From Cyclobacteriaceae bacterium (GTDB lineage Bacteria; Bacteroidota; Bacteroidia; Cytophagales; Cyclobacteriaceae): 64,000 nucleotides of DNA. Numbering within the stretch: position 1 is the stretch's first letter; every line of letters begins with the position of its first letter. The notes under the pieces were generated by a model. That model was not told the DNA's origin. It saw only the letters and a program-made list of their open reading frames with translations, and did no database searches. Shown piece by piece: positions 35,456 through 44,248 of the stretch. Where the stretch lies: contig JANQOR010000037.1 in the NCBI GenBank assembly GCA_028285685.1, positions 112,153 to 176,152 of the forward strand. Reading direction: 5' to 3'. A program made the position numbers and the translations under genes.

Positions 35456-36547
35456 ATGAGGTTCTTTATTGCGCTATGTATGCTCCTTGTTTTAGTCGTG
35501 ACGAATGCACAAAGTAACGACAAAGAAAGTATCATGAAGGTTGTCAACGATGTTTTTGAAGCTATGCGAACAAATGATAGCACTCTCCTAAAATCGTGCT
35601 TTGTGGAAAACCCGAATACCTTCACTGTTTTTAGGAGAGATGGTGAAACCAATTTTGTGAGTGATGATTTTCAAAGGTTCATTGATGCAGTAGGCAGGCC
35701 TAAAGAAGAAATGTGGAACGAGCCGATTTGGAACGAAAAAGTTGAAATTGATGACGACCTTGCCTCCGTCTGGGTGGATTACGCGTTTTACAGAGGAAAA
35801 AATGGAGATCAGTTTTCACACTGTGGAGTAGATGAATTCAACCTGGTGAAATTGGACGGAACCTGGAGGATTTTCCATCTCGTTGATACACGGCGAAGAG
35901 AGGGGTGTAATATTCCAGATCAAATAATACCAGGGAACGAGTCAACCACAATCCTCAGTTCTATCGATCAGCTGGATTTTATGGGACTGGTTGCTGAAAG
36001 GACGCAGTACAATGGACGCAACGCATTTGCTGTATCTACTTCTGAAGGAAACGATGAAAGTGGAGTATCTCTTTTAAAAGGTTTGAATTTTTCCAATGGA
36101 ATAATTGAAGCGGACCTAATTGGCTTTCCTAAAGAGGGTGCCCCAAGAACTGCCAGAGGCTTTATTGGTATAGCGTTTAGAATTGGTGACGATAACGCAT
36201 ACGAGTGTTTTTATATTAGGCCAACCAACTCAGGAGCTGAGAATCAACTACGAAGAAATCACAGCGTCCAATATGTAGCTCATCCTGATTATCCCTGGCA
36301 CCGATTGAGGAAGGAAGAGTCGGGAGTTTACGAAACTTATGCTGACATTGAAATGAATGTTTGGACTACTTTAAGAATTGAGGTTGAAGGGAAAAAAGCC
36401 AAATTGTTTATTAACAACTCGGATCAGCCTTCTCTTGTAGTCAATGATTTGAAGCTTGGTGAAGACAGAAGTGGCGGTGTAGGCTTCTGGACGTTCTCAA
36501 CTACTGAAGCTTATTTTTCCAACCTTAAAATTACCACAAAGGACTAA
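35456..36547 (+). CDS. Exported NTF2-like protein with a concanavalin-like C-terminal domain
   Basis: 363 residues. The signal peptide is MRFFIALCMLLVLVVTNAQ. Residues about 25-150 form an NTF2/SnoaL-like domain (IMKVVNDVFEAMRTNDSTLLKSCF, VSVWVDYAFY-like strands, FHLVDTRR). Residues 175-360 resemble a lectin/glucanase-type sandwich with FSNGIIEADLIGFP, GFIGIAFRI, VWTTLRIEVEGKKAKLFIN and GGVGFWTFSTTEAYFSNLKI. That second part is like the DUF1080 type of glycan-associated domain. The combination suggests carbohydrate binding at the envelope. Function inferred from folds only. Confidence 0.75.
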   Translation: MRFFIALCMLLVLVVTNAQSNDKESIMKVVNDVFEAMRTNDSTLLKSCFVENPNTFTVFRRDGETNFVSDDFQRFIDAVGRPKEEMWNEPIWNEKVEIDDDLASVWVDYAFYRGKNGDQFSHCGVDEFNLVKLDGTWRIFHLVDTRRREGCNIPDQIIPGNESTTILSSIDQLDFMGLVAERTQYNGRNAFAVSTSEGNDESGVSLLKGLNFSNGIIEADLIGFPKEGAPRTARGFIGIAFRIGDDNAYECFYIRPTNSGAENQLRRNHSVQYVAHPDYPWHRLRKEESGVYETYADIEMNVWTTLRIEVEGKKAKLFINNSDQPSLVVNDLKLGEDRSGGVGFWTFSTTEAYFSNLKITTKD

Positions 36548-36996
36548 GTCTTAGCCTTGTCCGGAATCCACTCAAAATCTTCCGACTTGTAGGAGTCGAT
36601 CATCAAATCGCTTAGTTCCTTTGGAGGAACTGTGGTACGACGCTTCGTGAGATCCAGCCATGCACCATCCACATCCACCTTTGCTGACATCTCTCCATCT
36701 TTCGTGTAGATGTTGTGGCGAAATGACCATTTTGAGCCATCTCTGCGAAGTTTCGAAATTGTGAATCCAACCTCAAACTCCTCGTTCATCCTGATCTCCT
36801 TAAAAAACCTTGTATCCTCTCTGAACAAGATCGGGCCAATGTTCATGCTAATTAATTTATGAAAAGGCATGCTGATCTCTTCAAAGTACATCAATCTTGC
36901 TTGTGCACAATAGTCATTGTACGAGGTGTGTCGCATATGCCCATTCGGATCGAGATCAGCCCAGCGTACTCTGAATTTGTACTTGACCTCACTCAT
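36544..36996 (-). CDS. Acyl-CoA thioesterase, hotdog fold
   Basis: 150 residues. FRVRWADLDPNGHMRHTSYNDYCAQARLMYF is the 4HBT/YbgC-type signature with the Asp of the active site (WADLD) and the long central helix. The later strands (FEVGFTISKLRRDGSKWSFRHNIYT) complete a hotdog domain. It probably hydrolyses an acyl-CoA; chain length is unknown. It overlaps the DUF5606 gene by eight bases on the same strand, so they are coupled, and touches the convergent gene end by four bases. Confidence 0.9.
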   Translation of the reverse strand: MSEVKYKFRVRWADLDPNGHMRHTSYNDYCAQARLMYFEEISMPFHKLISMNIGPILFREDTRFFKEIRMNEEFEVGFTISKLRRDGSKWSFRHNIYTKDGEMSAKVDVDGAWLDLTKRRTTVPPKELSDLMIDSYKSEDFEWIPDKAKT

Positions 36997-37435
36997 CTTC
37001 AGCTACTTCTTCACTAGAATCGTCTGTCGCATCTCGTTTCTCTGCAAGAACTTCAGGAGCTTCTGCCACTAGTTGATTGTACCAGTTGACTACTTTTTTT
37101 ATATCAGAAGTATACACCCTCGACTCATCGTAATCTGGCAAAATGAACTTTAAGAAAGATTTGAGCTCATCAGCATCACTGTTTTTATCCAAGTCCGTAT
37201 CTCCGTCAAATTCCTGATGGATCTTTCTCATTACGTCCTCAAGAGGAACCGCACCTTCCGAATCTGTCGTATAGATTGATATTTCGGACAATACTGAGAC
37301 CTTGTTGTGTACACTTGCCACCATCTTTTTCTTATGTTCATCAAGAGACTCCAGAATCACGCCAGTGCGTGTCGGAGAAACAATTTTGAAGAGACCTCCC
37401 TTGCCGGAGACCGCAGCGATATCACTAAATTCCAT
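36989..37435 (-). CDS. DUF5606 family protein
   Basis: 148 residues. The start, FSDIAAVSGKGGLFKIVSPTRTGVILESLDEHKKKMV, is the DUF5606 signature I know from Bacteroidota. SEISIYTTDSEGAVPLEDVMRKI follows, then an acidic C-terminal tail (DDSSEEVAEDE). The fold of the first half resembles an SH3-like or OB-like barrel. No function is known. Transcribed just before the thioesterase gene and overlapping it. Confidence 0.82.
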   Translation of the reverse strand: MEFSDIAAVSGKGGLFKIVSPTRTGVILESLDEHKKKMVASVHNKVSVLSEISIYTTDSEGAVPLEDVMRKIHQEFDGDTDLDKNSDADELKSFLKFILPDYDESRVYTSDIKKVVNWYNQLVAEAPEVLAEKRDATDDSSEEVAEDE

Positions 37436-37498
37436 TTGCTGTTGTTTGGCGCAAAAATAAATTCTTTCACCTATAGCGCGTCGTTAAAGTATCTGATG

Positions 37499-37513
37499 GA
37501 ACAATTTTTGTTC
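37499..37513. other. Palindrome followed by a T tract in the DUF5606/DUF922 divergent spacer
   Basis: GAACAATTTTTGTTC is a perfect 6+3+6 palindrome. Flanking GATG and ATC extend the stem with one bulge, and a seven-T run follows on the plus strand. It could be an operator or a weak attenuator before the gene at 37559. Too AT-rich for a firm call. Confidence 0.35.
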
Positions 37514-37558
37514 ATCTTTTTTTATCCACTTTAACCAATAGTCATCCAAATACAAAAT

Positions 37559-38122
37559 ATGATGACAAAAAGTCTGATTCCAGCACTGATTCTAACACTA
37601 CTAAGCACTCAAGCCACAGGTCAAAAAATATATTGGAGTAGTGAGAAAAAACTTCAATGGTCTGATTTTATCGAGGCAAATCCCCTTCGTATTACCGCGC
37701 CATCCGAAATTTTTGCGGTTCCATGGATAGGAATAGAATTATCACACAAAGCAACAAATGATAGCATCTACTTTCATGTTCAAGCATTCTTCCTAAAGGA
37801 TAAGTCCTGGAAGAGAGCAGGACAGCCCTCTCATCTTCTTAAACATGAAAGACTCCATTTTGATATTGGTGAGTATGTTGCACGGCTGATTAGGAAGGAG
37901 TTGGTCACCTTAAACGTGGATGATTTGTCAACACAAATCACAACAATTAGGGAGAAGTACAAAACCAAACTAGACGAGCTTCAATCGTCATTCGATATCT
38001 CCACCAATCATGGAAACAGGAGATTGACTGAAAAACAATGGCATGTGTTTATACAATATGAGTTGTACAAGCTTTCCGTTTATCAAGAGCCTGTGGTTTG
38101 TCCAAATCCTACTCCCAATTGA
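37559..38122 (+). CDS. DUF922-type predicted metalloprotease, exported
   Basis: 187 residues with a signal peptide (KSLIPALILTLLSTQATGQ). KLQWSDFIEANP and the HLLKHERLHFDIGEYVARL block are typical of DUF922, where HExxH-like residues H96, E97 and H100 would bind zinc. A helical C-terminus follows (QITTIREKYKTKLDELQSSFD). Predicted zinc peptidase of the periplasm; substrate unknown. The 3' end overlaps engB by 14 bases on the opposite strand. Confidence 0.82.
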   Translation: MMTKSLIPALILTLLSTQATGQKIYWSSEKKLQWSDFIEANPLRITAPSEIFAVPWIGIELSHKATNDSIYFHVQAFFLKDKSWKRAGQPSHLLKHERLHFDIGEYVARLIRKELVTLNVDDLSTQITTIREKYKTKLDELQSSFDISTNHGNRRLTEKQWHVFIQYELYKLSVYQEPVVCPNPTPN

Positions 38123-38714
38123 CTTGCTTATTTAAGTCAGTCAAGTATTCAAGGATTTCCTCTCTACCAACTTTTTGCTCCGATGATGAAATGAACATTC
38201 TGGGAAGCTCTTCCCAGCTCCCTGCCAACGTTTTTTTGTAAATGGTTTGATTCGATTGTATCTGAGTTTTACCCAACTTATCTGCTTTTGTAAACACAAT
38301 ACAAAAAGGGATTTCCTCTTCCCCCAACCAATGAATGAATTCCAAATCGATCTTTTGAGGCTCATGACGTAGATCGATGAGAACAAAAACATTGATCAGG
38401 TTTTTTCTCCTTTTCAAATAATCATTGATCATCTGTTTCCAATCTTCTTTGCTCTTCTTACTTACCCGGGCCCAGCCATATCCAGGCAGATCAACGAGGT
38501 ACCAGGAGTCATTGATAATAAAGTGGTTGATTAATTGTGTCTTGCCAGGCCTGGCTGAGGTTTTTGCCAATTTTTTCCGGCTTGTCAGCATGTTGATGAG
38601 ACTGGATTTCCCAACATTCGACCGTCCAACAAACGCGTACTCCGGAATAGAAGCATCCGGACAATCGGATTCTTTGGTACTACTTTTTACAAATTCAGCT
38701 TTTTTGATCTCCAC
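38109..38714 (-). CDS. engB: Ribosome biogenesis GTP-binding protein EngB/YsxC
   Basis: 201 residues. FVGRSNVGKSSLINML is G1, PGKTQLINHF covers G2, VDLPGYGWARVSK is G3, and CIVFTKADKLG is G4. The length and the VKSSTKESDCPDASIPEYAFVGRSN start are typical of EngB. It is a GTPase needed for late large-subunit assembly. It stands divergent from ubiE with a short spacer. Confidence 0.96.
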   Translation of the reverse strand: MEIKKAEFVKSSTKESDCPDASIPEYAFVGRSNVGKSSLINMLTSRKKLAKTSARPGKTQLINHFIINDSWYLVDLPGYGWARVSKKSKEDWKQMINDYLKRRKNLINVFVLIDLRHEPQKIDLEFIHWLGEEEIPFCIVFTKADKLGKTQIQSNQTIYKKTLAGSWEELPRMFISSSEQKVGREEILEYLTDLNKQVNWE

Positions 38715-38775
38715 GGCGAATTATCTATAACATTTCCTATTGGCGAGGGTTTATTCCACTAATATTGCGAAAATT

Positions 38776-39498
38776 ATGACAGTAGTCCCCTACAAAGATA
38801 AATCTGATGCCAAGAAGCAACAGGTTGCAGACATGTTTGACAGCATTAGCAGCAAATATGATTTTCTCAACCATTTCCTGAGTCTAGGCATAGACATCAT
38901 GTGGAGAAAGAAAGCAATTCGACTACTCGAGACACTAGCTCCCAAGAAGATCCTTGATATTGCCACAGGCACTGGGGACTTTGCTGTTGAATCGCTCAAA
39001 CTAAAGCCTGAGCAGGTAATCGGAGTTGATATATCTGAAGGAATGCTGGATGTTGGACGTAAAAAGATGAAAAAAAAAGGTCTGGACAACATCATTACCC
39101 TTGAATCCGGGGACTCTGAAAACCTTCGTTTCGATGATAATAACTTCGATGCAGTGATCGTTGCCTTTGGAGTGAGGAATTTTGAAAACCTTGAATTAGG
39201 ACTAAATGAAATGAATCGTGTCCTTCGTCCGGGCGGTAAAACGATTATTTTGGAATTTTCAAAACCTACAATTTTTCCATTCAAGCAATTATATAATTTT
39301 TATTTTCGTTGGATATTACCGAAGATTGGGAAACTGGTATCTAATGATAATGCAGCATATACGTACTTGCCTGAGTCTGTTGGCGAATTTCCATATGGAC
39401 AGGATTTTCTTGACATATTGGCAAGGACCGGATTTAAAAACGCACAATGCAGGCCACTAACACTGGGTATAAGTTCGATTTACGTTGGAGAAAAATAG
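38776..39498 (+). CDS. ubiE: Demethylmenaquinone methyltransferase (UbiE/MenG)
   Basis: 240 residues from the ATG at 38776; a longer frame from 38740 adds 12 unlikely residues. KKQQVADMFDSISSKYDFLNHFLSLGIDIMWRKKAI is the UbiE N-terminal block. LDIATGTGDFAVE is motif I and VAFGVRNFENLELGLNEMNRVLRPGGK covers motifs IV-VI. As Bacteroidota use menaquinone, the reaction is C-methylation of demethylmenaquinone with SAM. The last 52 bases overlap porT on the same strand, a close arrangement known for this pair. Confidence 0.95.
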   Translation: MTVVPYKDKSDAKKQQVADMFDSISSKYDFLNHFLSLGIDIMWRKKAIRLLETLAPKKILDIATGTGDFAVESLKLKPEQVIGVDISEGMLDVGRKKMKKKGLDNIITLESGDSENLRFDDNNFDAVIVAFGVRNFENLELGLNEMNRVLRPGGKTIILEFSKPTIFPFKQLYNFYFRWILPKIGKLVSNDNAAYTYLPESVGEFPYGQDFLDILARTGFKNAQCRPLTLGISSIYVGEK

Positions 39499-40286
39499 GG
39501 CTCACATTTCTGCTTTTTGTAGGTTTTTTAGGCAGAGCTCAAAATAATCCATCGGACAACCTCATCAATTACGATGAGCAGTGGATTCACTACGGCTTCC
39601 TTTTAGGTGTGCATTCATCAAAATATGTCATCAAACATTCGGAGGCATTTACAACACCGGCCATGGATACCGTTCATTCTATTATACCTGGAAATCTAGG
39701 TGGATTTAAGCTGGGTTTTATTGCAAATATGAAGGTGACAGAGCACCTCGATCTAAGAACTTCCATAACAGTCGGCTTTTATGAAAATGACCTACTCTAC
39801 CGCTTTACTGATAATACGGATCAACGGGAGTTAAAAGATGCTACCATGGTTGAGTTTCCGATGTTATTAAAATATAAATCCACCAGAAGGGGAAATCTTG
39901 CCATGTACGTTTTAGGTGGGTTTACGCCATCTTTCGAAGCAGCGTCAAAGAGCAACCGGGAGGATGTTATAGAGAAGTTGGAGCTCCACGGATGGAATTT
40001 TGCATTTGAAATTGGTGGTGGATTTGACATCTACTATCCGTTTTTCAAATTCTCTCCAGAAATTCGATACTCTTACGGCTTGAGAAATATGCTCGAGGGC
40101 GAAAATGAATTTAGTGTTGGTTTGGACCGCCTAACTACTCAAAACCTCACGGTATTTCTCACATTTGAAGGCGGACCATCTCCCAAACAAAAGCGGGGTG
40201 GTAAAATAAAAGGCCAAGGTTCGCACAAATCAGGAAGTAGAAGAAACAAAGCTCAAAGGAAGTTTAAGGGAAATAAAAATGGATAA
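39447..40286 (+). CDS. porT: PorT-like type IX secretion / gliding motility protein
   Basis: 279 residues. After a cytoplasmic leader a signal-type segment (IGLTFLLFVGFLGRAQ) leads to an outer-membrane barrel-like body: HYGFLLGVHSSKYVIKHS, LDLRTSITVGFYENDLLYRF, EFPMLLKYKSTRRGNLAMYVLGGF, and ISPEIRYSYGL-type strands near the end. The C-terminal 45 residues are very basic (KQKRGGKIKGQGSHKSGSRRNKAQRKFK), odd for the family. Position directly after ubiE matches the PorT neighbourhood of Cytophagales. Required, in known members, for assembly of the T9SS. Confidence 0.88.
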   Translation: MQATNTGYKFDLRWRKIGLTFLLFVGFLGRAQNNPSDNLINYDEQWIHYGFLLGVHSSKYVIKHSEAFTTPAMDTVHSIIPGNLGGFKLGFIANMKVTEHLDLRTSITVGFYENDLLYRFTDNTDQRELKDATMVEFPMLLKYKSTRRGNLAMYVLGGFTPSFEAASKSNREDVIEKLELHGWNFAFEIGGGFDIYYPFFKFSPEIRYSYGLRNMLEGENEFSVGLDRLTTQNLTVFLTFEGGPSPKQKRGGKIKGQGSHKSGSRRNKAQRKFKGNKNG

Positions 40287-41031
40287 ACCCATTGCACTTA
40301 TCACAGGTGCCACAAGTGGTATCGGAGAAGCAACAGCACGAATTCTCGCCAAGAACCATCGATTGATCCTCTGCGGCAGAAGGCAAGACCGATTGGATCG
40401 CATCGCACAAGAGTTGGACACCGAGGTGAGACTCCTAAATTTTGATGTCCGGGAGAGAGCAGACGTTTTCGCTGCGATTGAATCACTTCCTCCGGAGTGG
40501 AGAGAGGTCGAGGTATTGGTTAACAATGCAGGCAATGCCCATGGAATGGACTTAATTCACGAAGGTGACCCCGACGATTGGGATGCTATGATTGATATCA
40601 ACGTCAAGGGCCTGTTGTATGTCAGCAAAGCTATACTTCCCGGGATGACAGAGAGGAAGAGTGGGCATATTGTAAACATCAGTTCTATCGCAGGTTTTGA
40701 GGTCTATCCTAAAGGCAACGTCTATTGTGCCTCGAAACATGCCGTTGATGCCTTGACGAAAGGAATGCGTCTTGATCTTAATCCTTTCGGTATAAAGGTG
40801 ACTTCGATAGATCCCGGCCTGGTCGAAACTGAATTTTCCGAAGTAAGATTCAAAGGAGATAAGGAACGAGCCAAAAACGTCTACAAAGGATTCACACCAT
40901 TGACTGCCCATGATGTTGCACAGACAATCGAATTTGTTGTCAGCCGACCAAGACATGTCCTTGTAGGAGATGTTCTTATGCTAGCCACCGCTCAGGCGAA
41001 TTCCACAATTGTGAATAAAAATTCCCAATAA
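40279..41031 (+). CDS. Short-chain dehydrogenase (YdfG-like)
   Basis: 250 residues. ALITGATSGIGEATARIL at the N-terminus is the glycine-rich cofactor site, and NNAGNAHG follows near residue 85. Catalytic residues lie in ISSIAGFEVYPKGNVYCASKHAV: Ser near 135, Tyr149 and Lys153. Closest in feel to YdfG, an NADP-dependent 3-hydroxy acid dehydrogenase, with DPGLVETEFSEVRFKGD. It overlaps porT by eight bases. Confidence 0.92.
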   Translation: MDKPIALITGATSGIGEATARILAKNHRLILCGRRQDRLDRIAQELDTEVRLLNFDVRERADVFAAIESLPPEWREVEVLVNNAGNAHGMDLIHEGDPDDWDAMIDINVKGLLYVSKAILPGMTERKSGHIVNISSIAGFEVYPKGNVYCASKHAVDALTKGMRLDLNPFGIKVTSIDPGLVETEFSEVRFKGDKERAKNVYKGFTPLTAHDVAQTIEFVVSRPRHVLVGDVLMLATAQANSTIVNKNSQ

Positions 41032-41070
41032 GCTTTTTAATAAAAATTTGATCAGTTCATATTTGCCGTC

Positions 41071-42411
41071 ATGCAAAAAATCCTGGTAATTGGAGCCGGC
41101 CGATCCTCCACTTCCCTAATTAACTATCTATTAGACCACTCCGTCAAAGAAAATTGGGAACTCACCCTTGCCGAAAAAGATGTAGCTCTGGCGGAGGCCA
41201 AAATTAATGGGCACAGCTCTGCCAAATCAGTCTCATTTGATGTTTCAGATGGGGAAGCACTAACGAACCTCGTAACTGAAAATGATCTGATCGTTTCCAT
41301 GCTGCCCGCTTCCCTGCATTTTACAGTGGCTGAAAAATGTGCGGAGATCGGGCGACATCTTTTAACTGCCTCGTACCTAAGTGACGAGATTCAGGGCTTG
41401 AGCGAAAAGTTTCAGTCACATGGAAAGTTACTTGTTATGGAGATGGGCCTTGATCCAGGCATTGATCATATGTCAGCAATGAAAGTCCTAGACAGGATCA
41501 AGGAAGACGGCTATGAGTTAACAGCTTTTGAAACGTTCACGGGAGGCCTTCTTGCGAGGGACGATGAAAAGGAAAATCCTTGGCAATACAAATTCACATG
41601 GAATCCAAGAAATGTGGTTATTGCAGGCCAAGGTTTCGTAAAATTCATACAAGAGGGTAGATTTAAGTACATTCCTTACAACAAACTATTTAGAAGAACT
41701 GAAGTCATCCACATCCCCGGGTACGGGTACTTTGAAGGTTATGCCAATCGCGATTCACTCAAATATCTTGACCTATACAACCTCCGGGGAATAAAGACAC
41801 TCTACCGTGGCACACTACGTCGACCGGGTTTTTGCAAGGCCTGGGATGTATTTGTCCAGCTTGGAGCAACAGACGATTCCTTCAAGATGGAAAATGTGGC
41901 TGAGATGACGCATCGTCAATTCCTGAATTCCTTTCTTTCCTACAATCCAAATGACTCAGTTGAACTTAAGCTTGCTCACTATATGAATCTTGACATTGAT
42001 GATGAGATAATGTACAAGATAAAATGGCTGGGTTTATTTTCTGATGAACTGATCGGATTGGACAATGGAACACCAGCTCAAATCCTGGAGCATATTCTGA
42101 AGAAAAAATGGACGCTGGATTCAAGTGATCATGACATGATTGTCATGTGGCACAAGTTTAATTACCTTGATAATGGCCAGGAAAAACAGGTCGAATCCCA
42201 TATGGTCGCGATCGGAGACGATGACACCAATACAGCCATGTCAAAAACCGTCGGTCTTCCACTCGCAATCACAGCCAAGTTGATCTTACAAAATAAAATC
42301 AACCTGTCAGGCGTACATATTCCAACTAGAAAAGAGATTTACGAACCCGTGCTTGAAGAGCTTGGTCAAATGGGTTTTGAATTCTCAGAAAGATCTGTTG
42401 ATCCTAGTTGA
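41071..42411 (+). CDS. Saccharopine dehydrogenase family protein
   Basis: 446 residues. ILVIGAGRSSTSLINYLL is the Rossmann start, and MLPASLHFTVAEKCAEIGRHLLTASYLSDEI is the block of saccharopine reductase-like proteins. GLDPGIDHMSAMKVLD and ETFTGGLLARDDEKENPWQYKFTWNPRNVV match the bacterial LYS9-like branch. It may take part in lysine or polyamine metabolism; the exact substrate cannot be told. It ends inside the convergent gene at 42404 by eight bases. Confidence 0.9.
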   Translation: MQKILVIGAGRSSTSLINYLLDHSVKENWELTLAEKDVALAEAKINGHSSAKSVSFDVSDGEALTNLVTENDLIVSMLPASLHFTVAEKCAEIGRHLLTASYLSDEIQGLSEKFQSHGKLLVMEMGLDPGIDHMSAMKVLDRIKEDGYELTAFETFTGGLLARDDEKENPWQYKFTWNPRNVVIAGQGFVKFIQEGRFKYIPYNKLFRRTEVIHIPGYGYFEGYANRDSLKYLDLYNLRGIKTLYRGTLRRPGFCKAWDVFVQLGATDDSFKMENVAEMTHRQFLNSFLSYNPNDSVELKLAHYMNLDIDDEIMYKIKWLGLFSDELIGLDNGTPAQILEHILKKKWTLDSSDHDMIVMWHKFNYLDNGQEKQVESHMVAIGDDDTNTAMSKTVGLPLAITAKLILQNKINLSGVHIPTRKEIYEPVLEELGQMGFEFSERSVDPS

Positions 42412-43030
42412 TTACGTGGGCCTGTACCACGGAATCAATCTCAGCCATCACCTCATCAATGACCGAAAGATCACTTTGAAGGTGATTGTCGATGATCTCT
42501 CTCAGTCGATGGGCTAGCTTTATTTCTTCCTCCTTCTGATCTCCCCTGGCATATTTTATAGAATTCTGCAGGTGCTCCATTGCATAGTGCAGCGTTTTAT
42601 CCGCCTCTTCGTCCTTTCCTTGCTTGATCAGCTCCTCCGAAACTCTCAAAGAAGCAAAAGCCAGGGAGTTCATTGCATCTGCAAAAGCCTCGTACATCAT
42701 ATCGTCGTTTACATCCTCCGCTTTGATATGATCTTCCACGGCTTGTAAATCATGAATAGCTACCTCAATTGCCTGCATACTAACCTCATCGCCATCCTTT
42801 TCCAGCAGTTTCATCAGGGCTATAGCATCTTCCAGGAATTCGATTGCAGCTAGACGCTTGTGGTCATGCAAGTACCTATCCGCAGAATTGATCAAAAGGT
42901 CCGGTTCCACAGCGAGTTCCGTTATTTGAGGGTGTTCCTCGTTCTTCTCTCTTGATATCTTTAGATAAACAGCTATCGTTGTAAGTATCACAACAAGGAA
43001 CAATACGTAATAGATATTTCTGGTCTTCAT
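42404..43030 (-). CDS. Membrane-anchored helical protein of unknown function
   Basis: 208 residues. A single N-terminal membrane helix (NIYYVLFLVVILTTIAVYL) is followed by a lysine-rich linker and a long helical domain (LINSADRYLHDHKRLAAIEFLEDAIALMKLL, AEDVNDDMMYEAFADAMNSLAFASLRVSEELIKQGKDEEADKTLHYAMEHLQNSI) like a small TPR or four-helix bundle. I do not recognise a family. It lies 43 bases after rnhA on the same strand and may be co-transcribed with it. Confidence 0.7.
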   Translation of the reverse strand: MKTRNIYYVLFLVVILTTIAVYLKISREKNEEHPQITELAVEPDLLINSADRYLHDHKRLAAIEFLEDAIALMKLLEKDGDEVSMQAIEVAIHDLQAVEDHIKAEDVNDDMMYEAFADAMNSLAFASLRVSEELIKQGKDEEADKTLHYAMEHLQNSIKYARGDQKEEEIKLAHRLREIIDNHLQSDLSVIDEVMAEIDSVVQAHVIN

Positions 43031-43073
43031 AAAAGTTGGTCGAAAACTGGCGACTTATGCCTTGCAAGTTAAA

Positions 43074-43529
43074 TTATCCGTTATTTCTTTCAAAAACCTC
43101 ATCTTTCAGTAAAAGGTTTCCTTCCGCTGCTTCAACGGCAAGTTGATCACATCGTTCATTTTCCGGATGACCTGCGTGGCCTTTGATCCACTCAAAATGG
43201 ACGTTGTGTGGTTTGGAGGCTTGTAGGTACCGCTCCCACAGATCGGGATTTTTCTTTCCCTTAAATCCTTTTTTAACCCAGCCATCTAACCAGCCCTTAC
43301 TTACGGCATCTACCACGTACTTGCTATCAGAAACCACTTTTACATTCCAGCCAGGCTTCTTTATTGCCTCTAATCCTACAATGACGGCAAGCAGTTCCAT
43401 GCGATTATTGGTAGTCATTCGGAAACCTTGCGAGATCTCTTTCTCTTTTTCGCCAAATCGAAGGATTGTTCCATAACCACCAGGGCCGGGATTCCCCCTT
43501 GCCGCTCCATCTGTAAATATTGTAATCAT
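43074..43529 (-). CDS. rnhA: Ribonuclease HI
   Basis: 151 residues; cuts RNA in RNA-DNA hybrids. IFTDGAARGNPGPGGYG contains Asp7, NNRMELLAVIVGLEA Glu45, VSDSKYVVDAV Asp68, and GHPENERCDQLA Asp128. These are the four catalytic carboxylates, in the right order. WIKGHAGHPENE gives the active-site histidine. The start overlaps the MarC stop by four bases (ATGA). Confidence 0.97.
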   Translation of the reverse strand: MITIFTDGAARGNPGPGGYGTILRFGEKEKEISQGFRMTTNNRMELLAVIVGLEAIKKPGWNVKVVSDSKYVVDAVSKGWLDGWVKKGFKGKKNPDLWERYLQASKPHNVHFEWIKGHAGHPENERCDQLAVEAAEGNLLLKDEVFERNNG

Positions 43530-44095
43530 GCCAGGACGTGATTTTTGAAGATTTTGATTGCAATGGACAGTAGCACGATACCGAATACCTTGCGCAAGAC
43601 ATTGAACCCTGCCTTACCTATTTTTCCTTCCATCCATTTGCTGGTTTTCAATACCAAGTAAACAAACGCCAGGTTAACTACGATTCCGACCAAGATATTG
43701 GCGTTTGAAAATTCCACTTTCAATGAAATTAAGGCGGTCATTGTTCCTGCTCCGGCTATCAATGGAAATGCCAGCGGAACCACAGATGCACTAGCTGACT
43801 CTTCGGGATCTGACTTAAACAATTGCATCCCCAGCACCATTTCCATTCCAATCAAAAACATTACCATTGCCCCAGCTATAGCAAATGAGGCTACGTCAAT
43901 CCCTAGCAGTGCTAATATGCTTTCACCGATAAACAGGAAAGCAACCATGATCACTCCCGAAATAATCGTAGCCTTCCCCGACTGTATGTGCCCAAATTTT
44001 TTCCTGAGATCTATAATTATGGGGATACTTCCTAATATGTCAATTACAGAGAAAAGAATTAGTGACACAGAAATGATTTCCTTAAAATCAAGCAT
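43526..44095 (-). CDS. MarC-family integral membrane protein
   Basis: 189 residues with six hydrophobic helices. VIDILGSIPIIIDLRKKFG, the GESILALLGI and FAIAGAMVMFLIGMEMVLGM stretches, and VVPLAFPLIAGAGTMTALISL are the MarC/NAAT signature, the last being its conserved P-x-x-x-G-x-G block. Members are proposed multidrug-resistance or neutral amino-acid transporters, but the substrate is mostly unproven. It is the first gene of a rnhA-containing unit. Confidence 0.92.
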   Translation of the reverse strand: MLDFKEIISVSLILFSVIDILGSIPIIIDLRKKFGHIQSGKATIISGVIMVAFLFIGESILALLGIDVASFAIAGAMVMFLIGMEMVLGMQLFKSDPEESASASVVPLAFPLIAGAGTMTALISLKVEFSNANILVGIVVNLAFVYLVLKTSKWMEGKIGKAGFNVLRKVFGIVLLSIAIKIFKNHVLA

Positions 44096-44248
44096 TTGGC
44101 GTCATGTTTGTTTTTTAACACAAAACTAATCCGAATGATGACCGTTTTAGTATAAATTTTTATTCACTTTGCAGAAACTAAATCAGCACTGAATAAATCT
44201 TTCAGTAGAAAACCTTCCACTAGTTAAAGATCATTTAAAAAATAGCTA

